DNA of 64,000 bases from Flavobacterium okayamense. Lineage in GTDB: Bacteria > Bacteroidota > Bacteroidia > Flavobacteriales > Flavobacteriaceae. Positions 51,431-60,456 of the stretch are shown here, one piece after another. The notes beneath the pieces were generated by a model. It saw only the letters and a program-made list of their open reading frames with translations, was not told the DNA's origin and did no database searches. A program made the translations under genes and the position numbers. Each line of letters starts with the position of its first letter. Within the stretch, counting starts at the first letter, position 1. Location: NCBI RefSeq assembly GCF_019702945.1, contig NZ_AP024749.1:62001-126000 (forward strand). Reading direction: 5' to 3'.

Positions 51431-52119
51431 CAAAGATTATATATAATTTTTTCTGCCAAGATCCAATCTTCCATTGTATCAAGATTAACGTTATTTTTAG
51501 GATTAGACTCGATATATCCAATTGAATTTTTAAACAAAACCCCTTCTTTAATTAAGTTAGTTTTGATAATATAGATTGATCCATCACGGTAATACGTTTT
51601 AGGTAACTCTTGCCTTCTAGGTATGATTTGAGTATCTCCTGTTGCAATTTTTAAATGCTCTTGATTATCTACTTCAAAAGTCCAATGCGGATTAAATTGA
51701 TGAGGCACTTCTAAAACACTTATCAATGTATCTACGTTAGTAGTTTTAAATTTTTCAATTGCTTTATCGATTACGCCTTCTTCACGAAAAGGTGTAGTAG
51801 GTTGTAATATGCAAATAGCGTCAAAAAAAACTTCCTGATTTTCATAAAACTTTAAAGCATGCTGTAAAACCTCTATTGTTGGTGTTGTATCTAAAGCTAG
51901 ATTTTGAGGCCTAATAAATGGAACTTCTAAACCAATTGTCTTACCAACTTGAGCAATCTCATCAGAATCAGTAGATAAAATTACTTGAGTTAAGAATTTA
52001 CTAGCTAATGCTTTTTCGGCTGTAAATTGTAACAATGGTTTGTTTCCTAAAAGCTTAATGTTTTTTTTAGGAATACCTTTTGAACCTCCCCGAGCGGGAA
52101 TTACAGCTAATATTTTCAT
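51430..52119 (-). CDS. neuA: Acylneuraminate cytidylyltransferase (CMP-sialic acid synthetase type)
   Basis: A 229-residue enzyme activating a nonulosonic acid with CTP. The N-terminal motif is AVIPARGGSKGIPKKNIKLLG (about 5-25) with Arg and Lys for the nucleotide. ILQPTTPFRE (about 106-115) and the late YYRDGSIYI (about 180) are typical. The CMP-sugar made would be donor for a sialyltransferase-like enzyme in the locus. It overlaps neuC by one base. Confidence 0.93.
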   Translation of the reverse strand: MKILAVIPARGGSKGIPKKNIKLLGNKPLLQFTAEKALASKFLTQVILSTDSDEIAQVGKTIGLEVPFIRPQNLALDTTPTIEVLQHALKFYENQEVFFDAICILQPTTPFREEGVIDKAIEKFKTTNVDTLISVLEVPHQFNPHWTFEVDNQEHLKIATGDTQIIPRRQELPKTYYRDGSIYIIKTNLIKEGVLFKNSIGYIESNPKNNVNLDTMEDWILAEKIIYNL

Positions 52120-53276
52120 TAATAGGTTATGGTTTTATGAAACTTTAAAGGTAATGTTACTAATAAATTTGCAATATTTTCTCCAGCATTACCACCGCCA
52201 TAAATTTCAGAAATTTGAGCTTTACCCGTATCAAGATGCTTTTGTATTGCTTCTTTTATGTCTTCTTTATTATAATTAACATCTATAACGTTAAACCCTC
52301 TATCTCTTTTATTTTGCCTAGAACCGATATTAACAACCGGAACACCTAAATAAGCACATTCTCTAATACCAACACTCGAATTTCCAATTAAGCATTTAGA
52401 ATTATTCAGTAATTTTAAGAAATCATCACCTTTCATATTCTTAAAAAAATGAACATGTTCCAATTTATTTTTTTCTCTAAATGCTCTAATTCCTGTTGAA
52501 GTTCCATCTGCACCAGCATCTACATTAGGCCAAAACCATAAAGTTGGTATTTTTAATTCCTCGATAGCATGTAATGTTTCTTCAATATGTTTACGTGAAT
52601 TTTGATATTCATTGGTAACAGGATGTTGCATTACCACTAAATATCCACTTTCTAAATTGGGTTGTGCGCCTACTCCACCATATTTTTCATACGGATTAAA
52701 ATCTAAAGAAGCTTTTTCAACTTCTTTTGCTAAATCGATTGAAGGACAACCCGTATTAAATACAAATTCCGTTTCTTCTCCTAATTTTATTACTCTTTCC
52801 AAAGCACTATCAGATGCTACAAAATGATAATCGGCTAATTTCGTAATGGCATGACGTACTTTTTCGTCGATATTACCGGTAACTTCTCCTCCTTGTATAT
52901 GAGCCAATGGAATATTCATATAAGATGCAGCAATAGCTGTAGCCATAGTCTCAAATCTATCGGCTACAGTAACTACAATATCTGGTTTCAAATTATCGAA
53001 AACTGTAGATAATTCTAAAATTCCAATTCCAGTTGTTTTAGCAGCTGCAGTTAAATTTTCACCTTCTAAAACATTAAAAACTTTTGCTACAATTTCAAAT
53101 CCGTCATTCTCAATATAGTTGACTGCAGAACCATAACGATCTAGTAAAGCCGAAGCAGCAATAATAAGTTGCAACTCTAATTTTGGGTGCTCTTTTATAG
53201 CTTGAATTGCAGTTTTTACTCTACTATATGAAGGCCGCGCAGTGATGACTACTGCTATTTTTCTTTTCTCACTCAT
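52119..53276 (-). CDS. neuC: UDP-N-acetylglucosamine 2-epimerase (hydrolysing), NeuC type
   Basis: A 385-residue GT-B-like enzyme that releases UDP while making N-acetylmannosamine (or a related 2-epimer). Motifs: VVITARPSYSRVKTAIQAI (about 9-27), VTVADRFETMATAIAASY (about 100-117), HIQGGEVTGNIDEKVRHAITK (about 123-143), and GNSSVGIRECAYLGVPVVNIGSRQ (about 295-318). The ATG at 53276 is chosen because it overlaps the neuB stop by one base; codons from 53309 lie within neuB. The precise substrate may be UDP-GlcNAc or a modified form. Confidence 0.93.
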   Translation of the reverse strand: MSEKRKIAVVITARPSYSRVKTAIQAIKEHPKLELQLIIAASALLDRYGSAVNYIENDGFEIVAKVFNVLEGENLTAAAKTTGIGILELSTVFDNLKPDIVVTVADRFETMATAIAASYMNIPLAHIQGGEVTGNIDEKVRHAITKLADYHFVASDSALERVIKLGEETEFVFNTGCPSIDLAKEVEKASLDFNPYEKYGGVGAQPNLESGYLVVMQHPVTNEYQNSRKHIEETLHAIEELKIPTLWFWPNVDAGADGTSTGIRAFREKNKLEHVHFFKNMKGDDFLKLLNNSKCLIGNSSVGIRECAYLGVPVVNIGSRQNKRDRGFNVIDVNYNKEDIKEAIQKHLDTGKAQISEIYGGGNAGENIANLLVTLPLKFHKTITY

Positions 53277-54286
53277 TATGCTAAATCTTCTGCATTTAAA
53301 AAACTCCATTGTTTCATGGGTTTATTTATCTTTTTCCCTAAAACAGTTAAAAATTGGCTTGCTTCAATCCCATAACCTTTTGGTTTTTTAGCCTCTAAAT
53401 CTTCAAAAGTTAATACGTGATTCACTTCTAAATCTTTATTGATTGCCAATGATTTTTCAAAAATACTTTTTAATTCTGAAAAGGCTTCGTTTGAAGCTTT
53501 ATTAATAGGATTATTTAAAGCTATATTTATTTCATTAGAATATTTTACTAACGATGCAATTTCATCAATTGTTAACGATGATTTTGAATCTGGCCCAAAT
53601 TGTCTTCTGTCAAAAACCGCATGAAACTCAATGATTTCGGCACCAACAGCTACAGCAGCAATACAGGTAGCAATGGAAGCCGAATGATCTGAAAAACCAA
53701 CTCTTACATCATATCTTTCTTTTAACTCTCGAATTACATTTAAACCATATTGTTCTGGTTTTGTTGGATATGATGTTGTACACTGCAAAATTGAAAACTT
53801 TGCATTTCTTTCTTTCAAAAATGAAACGGTTTGATCTAATTCTTCCCAACTGCTCATTCCTGATGAGAGAATTATAGGTTTTCCCGTTCGAACAATTTTT
53901 TCAAGAATTAACCAATTATTAACTTCACCAGAACCAATTTTATATTGAGACACGCCTACTTCCTCTAACCAATCTACAGCTAAATTGCTAAATGGAGAAC
54001 ATAAAAATTCTACTTGGCAATCATCACATTTTTGCTTGATTAACTTCCACTGCTCCAAAGTAAAACTCATACGTTTCCAATAATCGAAACGAGTATTATC
54101 TTCTAAAGAAAACTTGACACGAAAAGGCTCAAATTCACTACTTTCTGCTTCGGGAATATGCATTTGAAACTTTACTGCATCTACACCAGCTTGAGCTAAA
54201 GCTTCTATAAAAGAAAATAAAATACCTAAGCTTCCTTCGTGTGCTTGACCTATTTCGGCAATGGTATATAGTGATTTTTGGTTCAT
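53276..54286 (-). CDS. neuB: N-acetylneuraminate synthase family enzyme (NeuB type)
   Basis: A 336-residue enzyme condensing phosphoenolpyruvate with an N-acylated hexosamine to give a nine-carbon acid. The TIM barrel has AEIGQAHEGS (about 9-18), VDAVKFQMH (about 36), QYKIGSGEVNN (about 134-144), ILSSGMSS (about 158), and GFSDHSAS (about 211). A SAF antifreeze-like domain (about 285-335, LTFEDLEAKKPKGYGI) completes it. The ATG at 54286 is used; the preceding TTG at 54292 is less likely. Confidence 0.93.
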   Translation of the reverse strand: MNQKSLYTIAEIGQAHEGSLGILFSFIEALAQAGVDAVKFQMHIPEAESSEFEPFRVKFSLEDNTRFDYWKRMSFTLEQWKLIKQKCDDCQVEFLCSPFSNLAVDWLEEVGVSQYKIGSGEVNNWLILEKIVRTGKPIILSSGMSSWEELDQTVSFLKERNAKFSILQCTTSYPTKPEQYGLNVIRELKERYDVRVGFSDHSASIATCIAAVAVGAEIIEFHAVFDRRQFGPDSKSSLTIDEIASLVKYSNEINIALNNPINKASNEAFSELKSIFEKSLAINKDLEVNHVLTFEDLEAKKPKGYGIEASQFLTVLGKKINKPMKQWSFLNAEDLA

Positions 54287-54292
54287 AAACAA

Positions 54293-55213
54293 TTACATTT
54301 TCTTTAATCTCTTAAAACTTTCTATACACGTTTCATGCCCTTTAAACAAAATATTCACATTTTCTTGCTTGTAAATATTTTGAAAATCAACATATGATTT
54401 GACGGGTATTTTGCAAAAAGTTTCTATATATCTTATCTCATTTGAAACTGGCAAAAAACGTGTTCTCCAAGCATCTAATCCAAGTGAAAGATGATCATAT
54501 CGTTGCACTTGCATTTGAGAAGGATACATTTTGATTATTTTTTGCTTCATATCAATTAAATCTGTTATATCTTCATAAAAATTAGGCATCAAATCAGTAT
54601 GTACACTGTATAAATAAACGGGTGTATTTACTAAACTTAAATTTTCAAAAACTTTTCCTGTTAAAAAAGAGCACAATCTATGTTTAGGTGGATTATCTAA
54701 AGGCCAAACTGTAAAAATAGCATCAAAATCTTCATTTATCCATGTTTCTAACTGTTTAATATGATGATTTTCTATTTGTAAAGAAACATTATCAATGGCT
54801 AGATTTTTAATTTTAGCTCCTAGAAATTTTCCAACTTCTTTAGCTTCTTTTGTTCTAATTTCAACTGAAGATTCTTGATTTGACATTTCTTTACCATCAG
54901 TAAGAAAAATAATTTGAACTTCAGCATTCAACTCTTTCAAACGCAACAGAACGCCTCCACAACCTATAACTTCATCATCTTGATGTGGTGCCAAAACTAA
55001 AACTTTTCTTAAGTTACTAAAATCTATTTTTTGTGGCACTAATATCTGTCTAAAATAATCTAATTGAAAAGCTTTTTCAATGAAATCAATATCTGTATTT
55101 TTAAAAACATTCTTTAAAATAAATTGATAGGCACCATCTTCATTTTGGGCTAAATACTTATATTTATAAATGGATTCTATTTTATTTAATATTCTCCTAA
55201 TCATTCCCAACAT
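54293..55213 (-). CDS. PIG-L family deacetylase
   Basis: A 306-residue protein with a PIG-L/LmbE fold: VLVLAPHQDDEVIGCGGVLLRL (about 70-91) has the zinc and catalytic residues H-x-DDE, and IFLTDGKEMS (about 101) follows. Known members remove acetyl groups from N-acetylglucosaminyl compounds. Lying directly before neuB (no spacer), it might free an amino group on the precursor or final sugar. The start may be ATG 55204, giving a 4-base ATGA overlap with the sulfotransferase stop. Confidence 0.9.
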   Translation of the reverse strand: MLGMIRRILNKIESIYKYKYLAQNEDGAYQFILKNVFKNTDIDFIEKAFQLDYFRQILVPQKIDFSNLRKVLVLAPHQDDEVIGCGGVLLRLKELNAEVQIIFLTDGKEMSNQESSVEIRTKEAKEVGKFLGAKIKNLAIDNVSLQIENHHIKQLETWINEDFDAIFTVWPLDNPPKHRLCSFLTGKVFENLSLVNTPVYLYSVHTDLMPNFYEDITDLIDMKQKIIKMYPSQMQVQRYDHLSLGLDAWRTRFLPVSNEIRYIETFCKIPVKSYVDFQNIYKQENVNILFKGHETCIESFKRLKKM

Positions 55214-56127
55214 TTAAGTGAAATTCCTAAAAAATCCTCTAACTCTTTATTGTAAGGCTTATAAAATTCTTTCAACTGTAACTTCTCATTTATATTTGAA
55301 TCAATCTTTTCTCTCTTTGAAAAATGATAAAAGCCTGTAAATGTATTTTTGAGTTTTTTCCTTGTTGTTTTATCTTGAGTTGCTTTTGAAATAATTTTTG
55401 AAATAATTTTTTCCCATAAATCAAAAATATACCTAAAAGGTAAAATTGTGGCTATTTTTTTTCTTTCTAATAATTGTTCCTTATTAGAATGAATTAATTT
55501 AATTTGAAGCCCTTCTTCAACATTTACTTCAATAAATTCGCAAACACCTTTCATAACATTATCATAATTTTGAATAAGTTCCTCTAAAATTACAATTTTT
55601 ACATTTTGCTTTGGAATATATTGATATAGGTGTTTAATACTTTGAACATAACACCCTCGGTGTTTGTAATTAAGATGTAAATTTTCCCAATGTGTAATTG
55701 CTTCTTGCTTTCTACTTAAAGCTTCCTTAAAACTTAAGGTTTCCCTACCTTTAGACAACTCATTAAAATATTGACTTTCTGCTCTAGTAACAGGATTTCT
55801 TAATACAATTATAAACTTAGTATCAGGTAAATATTCTTGCAATCTTTTATGTGATGGATACCACCAAAGTAAATCCGCATCTTTTTGCCCTGTAACTCCT
55901 TTTAAATTTTCGAACTTCAAATAATAATCTTCAATATTGTGAGTTAAATTCCAGTCTTGAATTTCATCATTGGAAATGGGTTCTTTTGAAAAAAGTGGAG
56001 TTTCTATAAAAAAATCATAATCAGATTGAGTCAGCATTCCTATTCCAGGATGTTGATTAAGTAAATCATATAAAGTTGTAGAACCTGATCTACGTTCACC
56101 TATAATTATAAAATTTGGGTTACTCAT
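55201..56127 (-). CDS. Sulfotransferase family protein
   Basis: A 308-residue PAPS-dependent sulfotransferase. The 5'-phosphosulfate loop is IIGERRSGSTTLYDLLNQHPGI (about 7-28). The 3'-phosphate site KFIIVLRNPVTRAESQYF (about 100-117) has the conserved Arg-x7-Ser arrangement. It should move sulfate from PAPS to a sugar hydroxyl or amino group. PAPS supply genes are not in view. It overlaps the acyltransferase gene by 8 bases. Confidence 0.92.
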   Translation of the reverse strand: MSNPNFIIIGERRSGSTTLYDLLNQHPGIGMLTQSDYDFFIETPLFSKEPISNDEIQDWNLTHNIEDYYLKFENLKGVTGQKDADLLWWYPSHKRLQEYLPDTKFIIVLRNPVTRAESQYFNELSKGRETLSFKEALSRKQEAITHWENLHLNYKHRGCYVQSIKHLYQYIPKQNVKIVILEELIQNYDNVMKGVCEFIEVNVEEGLQIKLIHSNKEQLLERKKIATILPFRYIFDLWEKIISKIISKATQDKTTRKKLKNTFTGFYHFSKREKIDSNINEKLQLKEFYKPYNKELEDFLGISLKCWE

Positions 56128-56758
56128 AGATTGAATTTAATTTTGATAAATCTTTTTGAAATAAATTTGAAATTTTAACAATTTCATCTTCCGATTTATT
56201 CCACCATTTTAATTCTTCTAGTTCCCTTATTATATTCTCGTTAAAACGTTTTTTTAATTCTTTAGCAGGAACACCACCTACAACGCTATAGGGAGCAACA
56301 TCTTTAGTTACAATACTTCCTGCAGCAATAATTGCACCGTCTCCAATAGTAACTCCTCCTAAAATAACTGCGTTTTTACCTACCCAAACATCGTTTCCAA
56401 TAATTGTCTTAGTACATGTTTTATATTTTGACATTTCTCCTTTTAACAACCTTTTATTTATATAAGTTGTCATATGATTAAAGGGGTGATTAAATGTATT
56501 GATTGCTGAATAAGGTCCAAATTGACAATATTTACCTATTTCAATTTCACCATGAATTAAATTATGTATTCCAAAAGTAGTCGCATAACCTACTTTTATT
56601 TTTCCATTAAAATTAGAAAAATTTGATACTGCATTTGCCCCTTCAAATTCAACATTTTTCAAACCTTTTACCCAACCAGAAACCTCTACTGTTCCGTTTT
56701 GAGCAAAACGCGTAAAACTTAAAATTCGAACAACTATTTTATACAAAAACTTATGCAT
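56120..56758 (-). CDS. Hexapeptide-repeat acyltransferase (xenobiotic acetyltransferase type)
   Basis: A 212-residue left-handed beta-helix protein. Hexapeptide repeats run from about 25 to 160 with an extended loop around FNHPFNHMTTYINKRLL (about 87-103), where the His are typical catalytic/contact residues. GNDVWVGKNAVILGGVTIGDGAIIAAGSIVTKDVAPYSVVGGVPAKEL (about 123-168) is the VatD/CatB-like block. It probably O- or N-acetylates a sugar of the glycan. Confidence 0.9.
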   Translation of the reverse strand: MHKFLYKIVVRILSFTRFAQNGTVEVSGWVKGLKNVEFEGANAVSNFSNFNGKIKVGYATTFGIHNLIHGEIEIGKYCQFGPYSAINTFNHPFNHMTTYINKRLLKGEMSKYKTCTKTIIGNDVWVGKNAVILGGVTIGDGAIIAAGSIVTKDVAPYSVVGGVPAKELKKRFNENIIRELEELKWWNKSEDEIVKISNLFQKDLSKLNSIYE

Positions 56759-56767
56759 ACATTCAGC

Positions 56768-57802
56768 TTAATATTCTTTAGCTTCGGACTTCGAAAGTCC
56801 GAATCTTGTAAAAAGATAGGTTCTAAATTTAGAACTCTTATCTAATAAAAAAACAATTTGCTTTCCTATAAATAAACCCCAAGAAGAGATTGGTTTTATT
56901 AAAAATTCGTTTCCTGAAAAATTAGTTTTTATTTCTATATCTCTTTTAGGAAACTCATCGTACATCCATTCCTCAGTGTGGTTCCCCATATGATACGCAA
57001 AGTTTTCTTTTGTAGCAATTCTTAATAACCCTAATGCTTCATTTGGGAAATCAATAAATTTATTTTCAACACCACCTACTATTTTTATAAAAGCAGGTTC
57101 ATTTGTGCCTTTGTCAAAAACTTGACGCTTTAAAGTTGCAACAAAATGACCACATCCCATAACAGCTTTTGCATTATTTTTTTTATTAGTTAAAACCAAA
57201 TATTTATTCAGATGAATGTCTTTATAAATGGGCTTATCGTTTCCTAAACTTACATCAAAACGATGCATAGCTACGGAATCTTCAACATTTTCAAAATATA
57301 ATTTTCCTTTAATTAGACTGTAAAACCAATTATTTGCAGTAAATTTTTTATAAACTTTACTTGCAGGTACAGGTGCAACCATTCCAGCTTCAGGAAAATT
57401 AATAAATGTCTGCTCTACTGCTTTTTGCCAACCATGTTTAAATAGAACATCAGCATCCGTAATAGTTATTAAAGGCTCTAAATTTCCTTTAGCAGCTGCT
57501 AAAATGGCATTGATTTTTCCTAAATTTTCTTTTGAATGGAAAACCTGATCAATTAATTCGCACTCATGATATTTGGCATCTATATATGCTTTTACATCTG
57601 GATGACAATTATTATTGTATATAGTAATTCTAGTTTTATCATGAGAGGTAACTATTAGTGAATCAATACACAACTTAAAAACTTCAAATAGATTAGCAAA
57701 ATAGCCTTCAAAATTAGGTATATAAACTGGAACTATTACTCTATGATAGTTATCGAGGGTAAGTTCTTTATTTTCTTTTGCAGGATTAAGACCTATTCTC
57801 AT
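56768..57802 (-). CDS. GT-A family glycosyltransferase
   Basis: A 344-residue protein with a GT-A nucleotide-sugar domain at about 15-215: VIVPVYIPNFEGYF (about 21), NNCHPDVKAYIDA and DADVLFKHGWQ (about 115), the last giving the metal-binding D-x-D. Unlike ordinary family 2 enzymes the acceptor half is long and includes a His-rich AYHMGNHTEEWMYDEFP block (about 288-305). The ATG at 57802 is used (the open frame extends back to a TTG at 57811). It overlaps the epimerase gene by 17 bases. Confidence 0.82.
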   Translation of the reverse strand: MRIGLNPAKENKELTLDNYHRVIVPVYIPNFEGYFANLFEVFKLCIDSLIVTSHDKTRITIYNNNCHPDVKAYIDAKYHECELIDQVFHSKENLGKINAILAAAKGNLEPLITITDADVLFKHGWQKAVEQTFINFPEAGMVAPVPASKVYKKFTANNWFYSLIKGKLYFENVEDSVAMHRFDVSLGNDKPIYKDIHLNKYLVLTNKKNNAKAVMGCGHFVATLKRQVFDKGTNEPAFIKIVGGVENKFIDFPNEALGLLRIATKENFAYHMGNHTEEWMYDEFPKRDIEIKTNFSGNEFLIKPISSWGLFIGKQIVFLLDKSSKFRTYLFTRFGLSKSEAKEY

Positions 57803-58715
57803 AATGTGCAACTAACTTTTTTATTCCATCTTCTAAAGAAACCAACTCTCTTCCTAAAATTGTTTTCATTTTAGTTGTATCTGGACATCTTCTTGTCATA
57901 TCTCCTTCTTCAAGCGCTGGTAAATTAATAATATCTGACTTTGAATTTGTGACACGAATTATTGTTTGAGCCAACTCTAAAATTGTTATCTCTTTATCAC
58001 TACCAACATTAATAACGTCATTTACACAATTTTGACTTTTCATAACTTTTATACAAGTATCAATATTGTCTGTTACATAACAAAAAGAACGGGTTTGCAA
58101 CCCATCTCCATACAAAGTTATAGGTTCGTTATTAAGAGCTAATTTAATAAATCGAGGCACTACAAAATCTTCACTTTGATTAGGACCATAGGTATTAAAA
58201 AATCTAAAAATAGTATATTCTAAACCATATTCTTGGTAATACGATTTAAAAAATGCTTCACCAACATTTTTTACGATAGCATAAGGCAATCTTGAATTAA
58301 GTGGTGTAGTTTTTTCATTTTGAGGGATTTCAAAAGGCTCTCCATATACTTCTGAAGAGCTTGAATAAAAGACTCTTTTAACTCCAGAATTTTTTGAAAG
58401 TGATAATATGTTTTTTATACCTTCAATATCATTCAAAACCATTATTGGATTCTCTAAAGTTCTTTTGACACCAACAACAGCAGCATAATGAAAGACAAAA
58501 TCAAAATTATAACGACCAAAAATAGGCACTACATCATTATAATTATTAACATCTGCTTTTATAAATGTAACATTATTTTTTTGAGGAACTTTTTCTAAAT
58601 TTCCAGTAGATAAATTATCAACAATTACAATATGATTATTTGAATCTTCTGCTAGCTTATTAGCTAAAGCACTTGCTACATTACCCGCACCGCCTGTAAT
58701 TAATATTGTTGTCAT
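57786..58715 (-). CDS. NAD-dependent epimerase/dehydratase (extended SDR)
   Basis: A 309-residue sugar-nucleotide enzyme. The Rossmann motif is ITGGAGNVASAL (about 6-17): the third Gly of the usual GGxGxxG is Ala here. HYAAVVGVKRT (about 78), the catalytic Tyr-x3-Lys in PYAIVK (about 143-148), the Ser in YSSSSEVYG and a RFFNTYGPNQ substrate loop (about 168) indicate an UDP-glucose 4-epimerase/UDP-glucuronate decarboxylase-like enzyme. The exact sugar cannot be told. Confidence 0.88.
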   Translation of the reverse strand: MTTILITGGAGNVASALANKLAEDSNNHIVIVDNLSTGNLEKVPQKNNVTFIKADVNNYNDVVPIFGRYNFDFVFHYAAVVGVKRTLENPIMVLNDIEGIKNILSLSKNSGVKRVFYSSSSEVYGEPFEIPQNEKTTPLNSRLPYAIVKNVGEAFFKSYYQEYGLEYTIFRFFNTYGPNQSEDFVVPRFIKLALNNEPITLYGDGLQTRSFCYVTDNIDTCIKVMKSQNCVNDVINVGSDKEITILELAQTIIRVTNSKSDIINLPALEEGDMTRRCPDTTKMKTILGRELVSLEDGIKKLVAHYENRS

Positions 58716-58747
58716 ATATACTTTTAAGGTTCTTTTCTTTTATATTT

Positions 58748-58755
58748 CAAATATA
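58748..58755 (-). promoter_or_regulatory. Internal -7 promoter element in the polysaccharide locus
   Basis: The minus strand reads TATATTTG, a perfect TAnnTTTG match, in an 80-base gap, the largest in this stretch of the locus. It lies 32 bases before the epimerase ATG. A TTG at the usual distance is missing. Confidence 0.5.
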
Positions 58756-58795
58756 ATAGTAATTATTAAATTGACCTTAAAATTTGACTTTTATA

Positions 58796-59683
58796 TTATT
58801 TTAAAATTTTTGAAATTAAATGTTTTAGGTATACTACTTTTAACCACCAAAAATTATCAAATATTCTCATTTTTGAAATAACAAAAAGTGGGTTACGCTT
58901 TAATTGATTAATGAAATTTATACCTAAACGTTCATTTAATTGCTTATAGGTCGCCGTATTAATTTTATTTTCAAAATAAGCTTGATTTAAAACTAGTTTT
59001 AAATTTAGCGGTAATTCTATGTAAGCATTCTTATTTCCTGAAATATTGTTTTTATGTATTCTGTAATAAACTAAAGGTTCATCTAAATAATAGAAATTTG
59101 TTTCAAAAGAGCATCTTGTCCAAAATTCAACATCTTCACTTGCAGCATGGATTTTTTCATTAAAAAAACCTACTTTTTCAATTACCGTTTTACGAACAAA
59201 TGACGTTGGCATCATAACCGTCCATCTCCCAATCATTTTCGCTTTTACATCGCCGTGTTTATCTTGAATATTGCGTAATCTTCCAATAATTTTATTTTGT
59301 AAAACATCCTTTTCATCAATAACTTCACAACAACCATGTACTAAACCAAAGTCTTCATTATTTTCTAAAATAGCCACCTGTTTTTCAAGTTTTGTTGGCA
59401 ACCATATATCATCATCATCTACAAAGGCAAAATATTTTCCTTTCGCATTTTTTATGCCCAAATTTCTAGGTTTTGCTGGCCCTCCACTATTTTCGATTTT
59501 ATAATACGTTACTTTTTCAAAATCTTCACAAACGTGTTGAGCTTCATCATTAGGTGAACCATCATCAATAACATGAACTTCAAAGTTTTGATAGGTTTGA
59601 CTTGCAATGCTTTCTAGAGTCAACCTTAAAAAATGAGCTCGATTATATGTTGGAATAATTACTGATACTAACGGTTTCTCCAT
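58796..59683 (-). CDS. Glycosyltransferase family 2
   Basis: A 295-residue GT-A enzyme. VSVIIPTYNRAHFLRLTLESI (about 6-26), VHVIDDGSPND (about 36), KGKYFAFVDDDDIWLPTKL (about 80-98, DDD metal site) and SEDVEFWTRCS (about 180) are classic. It should transfer an activated sugar to a lipid-linked acceptor. It overlaps its upstream neighbour by 16 bases. Confidence 0.93.
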   Translation of the reverse strand: MEKPLVSVIIPTYNRAHFLRLTLESIASQTYQNFEVHVIDDGSPNDEAQHVCEDFEKVTYYKIENSGGPAKPRNLGIKNAKGKYFAFVDDDDIWLPTKLEKQVAILENNEDFGLVHGCCEVIDEKDVLQNKIIGRLRNIQDKHGDVKAKMIGRWTVMMPTSFVRKTVIEKVGFFNEKIHAASEDVEFWTRCSFETNFYYLDEPLVYYRIHKNNISGNKNAYIELPLNLKLVLNQAYFENKINTATYKQLNERLGINFINQLKRNPLFVISKMRIFDNFWWLKVVYLKHLISKILK

Positions 59684-60456
59684 AAACTTTTAATTTTTTT
59701 AGAAATTCTGTTTAAAATACCGCTAATAGTTTCTTTTCTTAACCGATTAATTTCTTGTTCTAGTGAGAACATTTTTTTGTAATCGGTATAATGAACTCCT
59801 AAATTTTCTCTCCACAACCTTTCGTCTTCTTCTTGTTTCTTTTTAAGATGATTAGGATTATTACTTAGACCTCCCAAATCGAAAAGTGTAATTGGATATT
59901 TTATATGTTGCCAAGTAAACAAATTACTCACACAACATTTTAAGTAAAATGCCCTATCTGCACAGATTTGATAACTTTCATCAAAATATCCCATTTTATC
60001 AAAAACTGACTTGTGAAAAAAAGTACTTTGATGAGGTAATGATGATTTTACAAAATAATAAGGAGTAATCGTATCTGGGTAAATCTTTTCACCGTTTTCA
60101 AATTGATAATCTCCGTAAATGATGTCGCCTTTAAAATTGATATGATTGATACAGTCTTGTAAGGTGTTTTTTGAAGTAAAAACATCACCACTATTTAAAA
60201 AAAGGATATATTGACCCGTAGCCATTGCTATTCCCTTATTCATGGCATTGTAAATTCCATCATCTTTTTCACTTATCCATTTAGCTATTGAATCTTTATA
60301 TGATTCAATAACCTCTACACTTCCATCTACAGAATTACCATCAATAACTATATATTCTACATCTGTGTATGTTTGCTCTACAACAGATTGTAAAGTCTTT
60401 TGTAAACCTTTTGAATTGTTATAATTTATTGTGATGATTGATATTGACAACTTCAT
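59668..60456 (-). CDS. Glycosyltransferase family 2
   Basis: A 262-residue WcaA/PGL-type GT-A enzyme: ISIITINYNNSKGLQKTLQSV (about 4-24), EYIVIDGNSVDGS (about 34), SEKDDGIYNAMNKGI (about 61-75) and YILFLNSGDVF (about 85-95, SGD in place of DxD). The SEKDDGIYDAMNKG-like motif is typical of this subgroup. The sugar is unknown. Confidence 0.92.
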   Translation of the reverse strand: MKLSISIITINYNNSKGLQKTLQSVVEQTYTDVEYIVIDGNSVDGSVEVIESYKDSIAKWISEKDDGIYNAMNKGIAMATGQYILFLNSGDVFTSKNTLQDCINHINFKGDIIYGDYQFENGEKIYPDTITPYYFVKSSLPHQSTFFHKSVFDKMGYFDESYQICADRAFYLKCCVSNLFTWQHIKYPITLFDLGGLSNNPNHLKKKQEEDERLWRENLGVHYTDYKKMFSLEQEINRLRKETISGILNRISKKIKSLWRNR

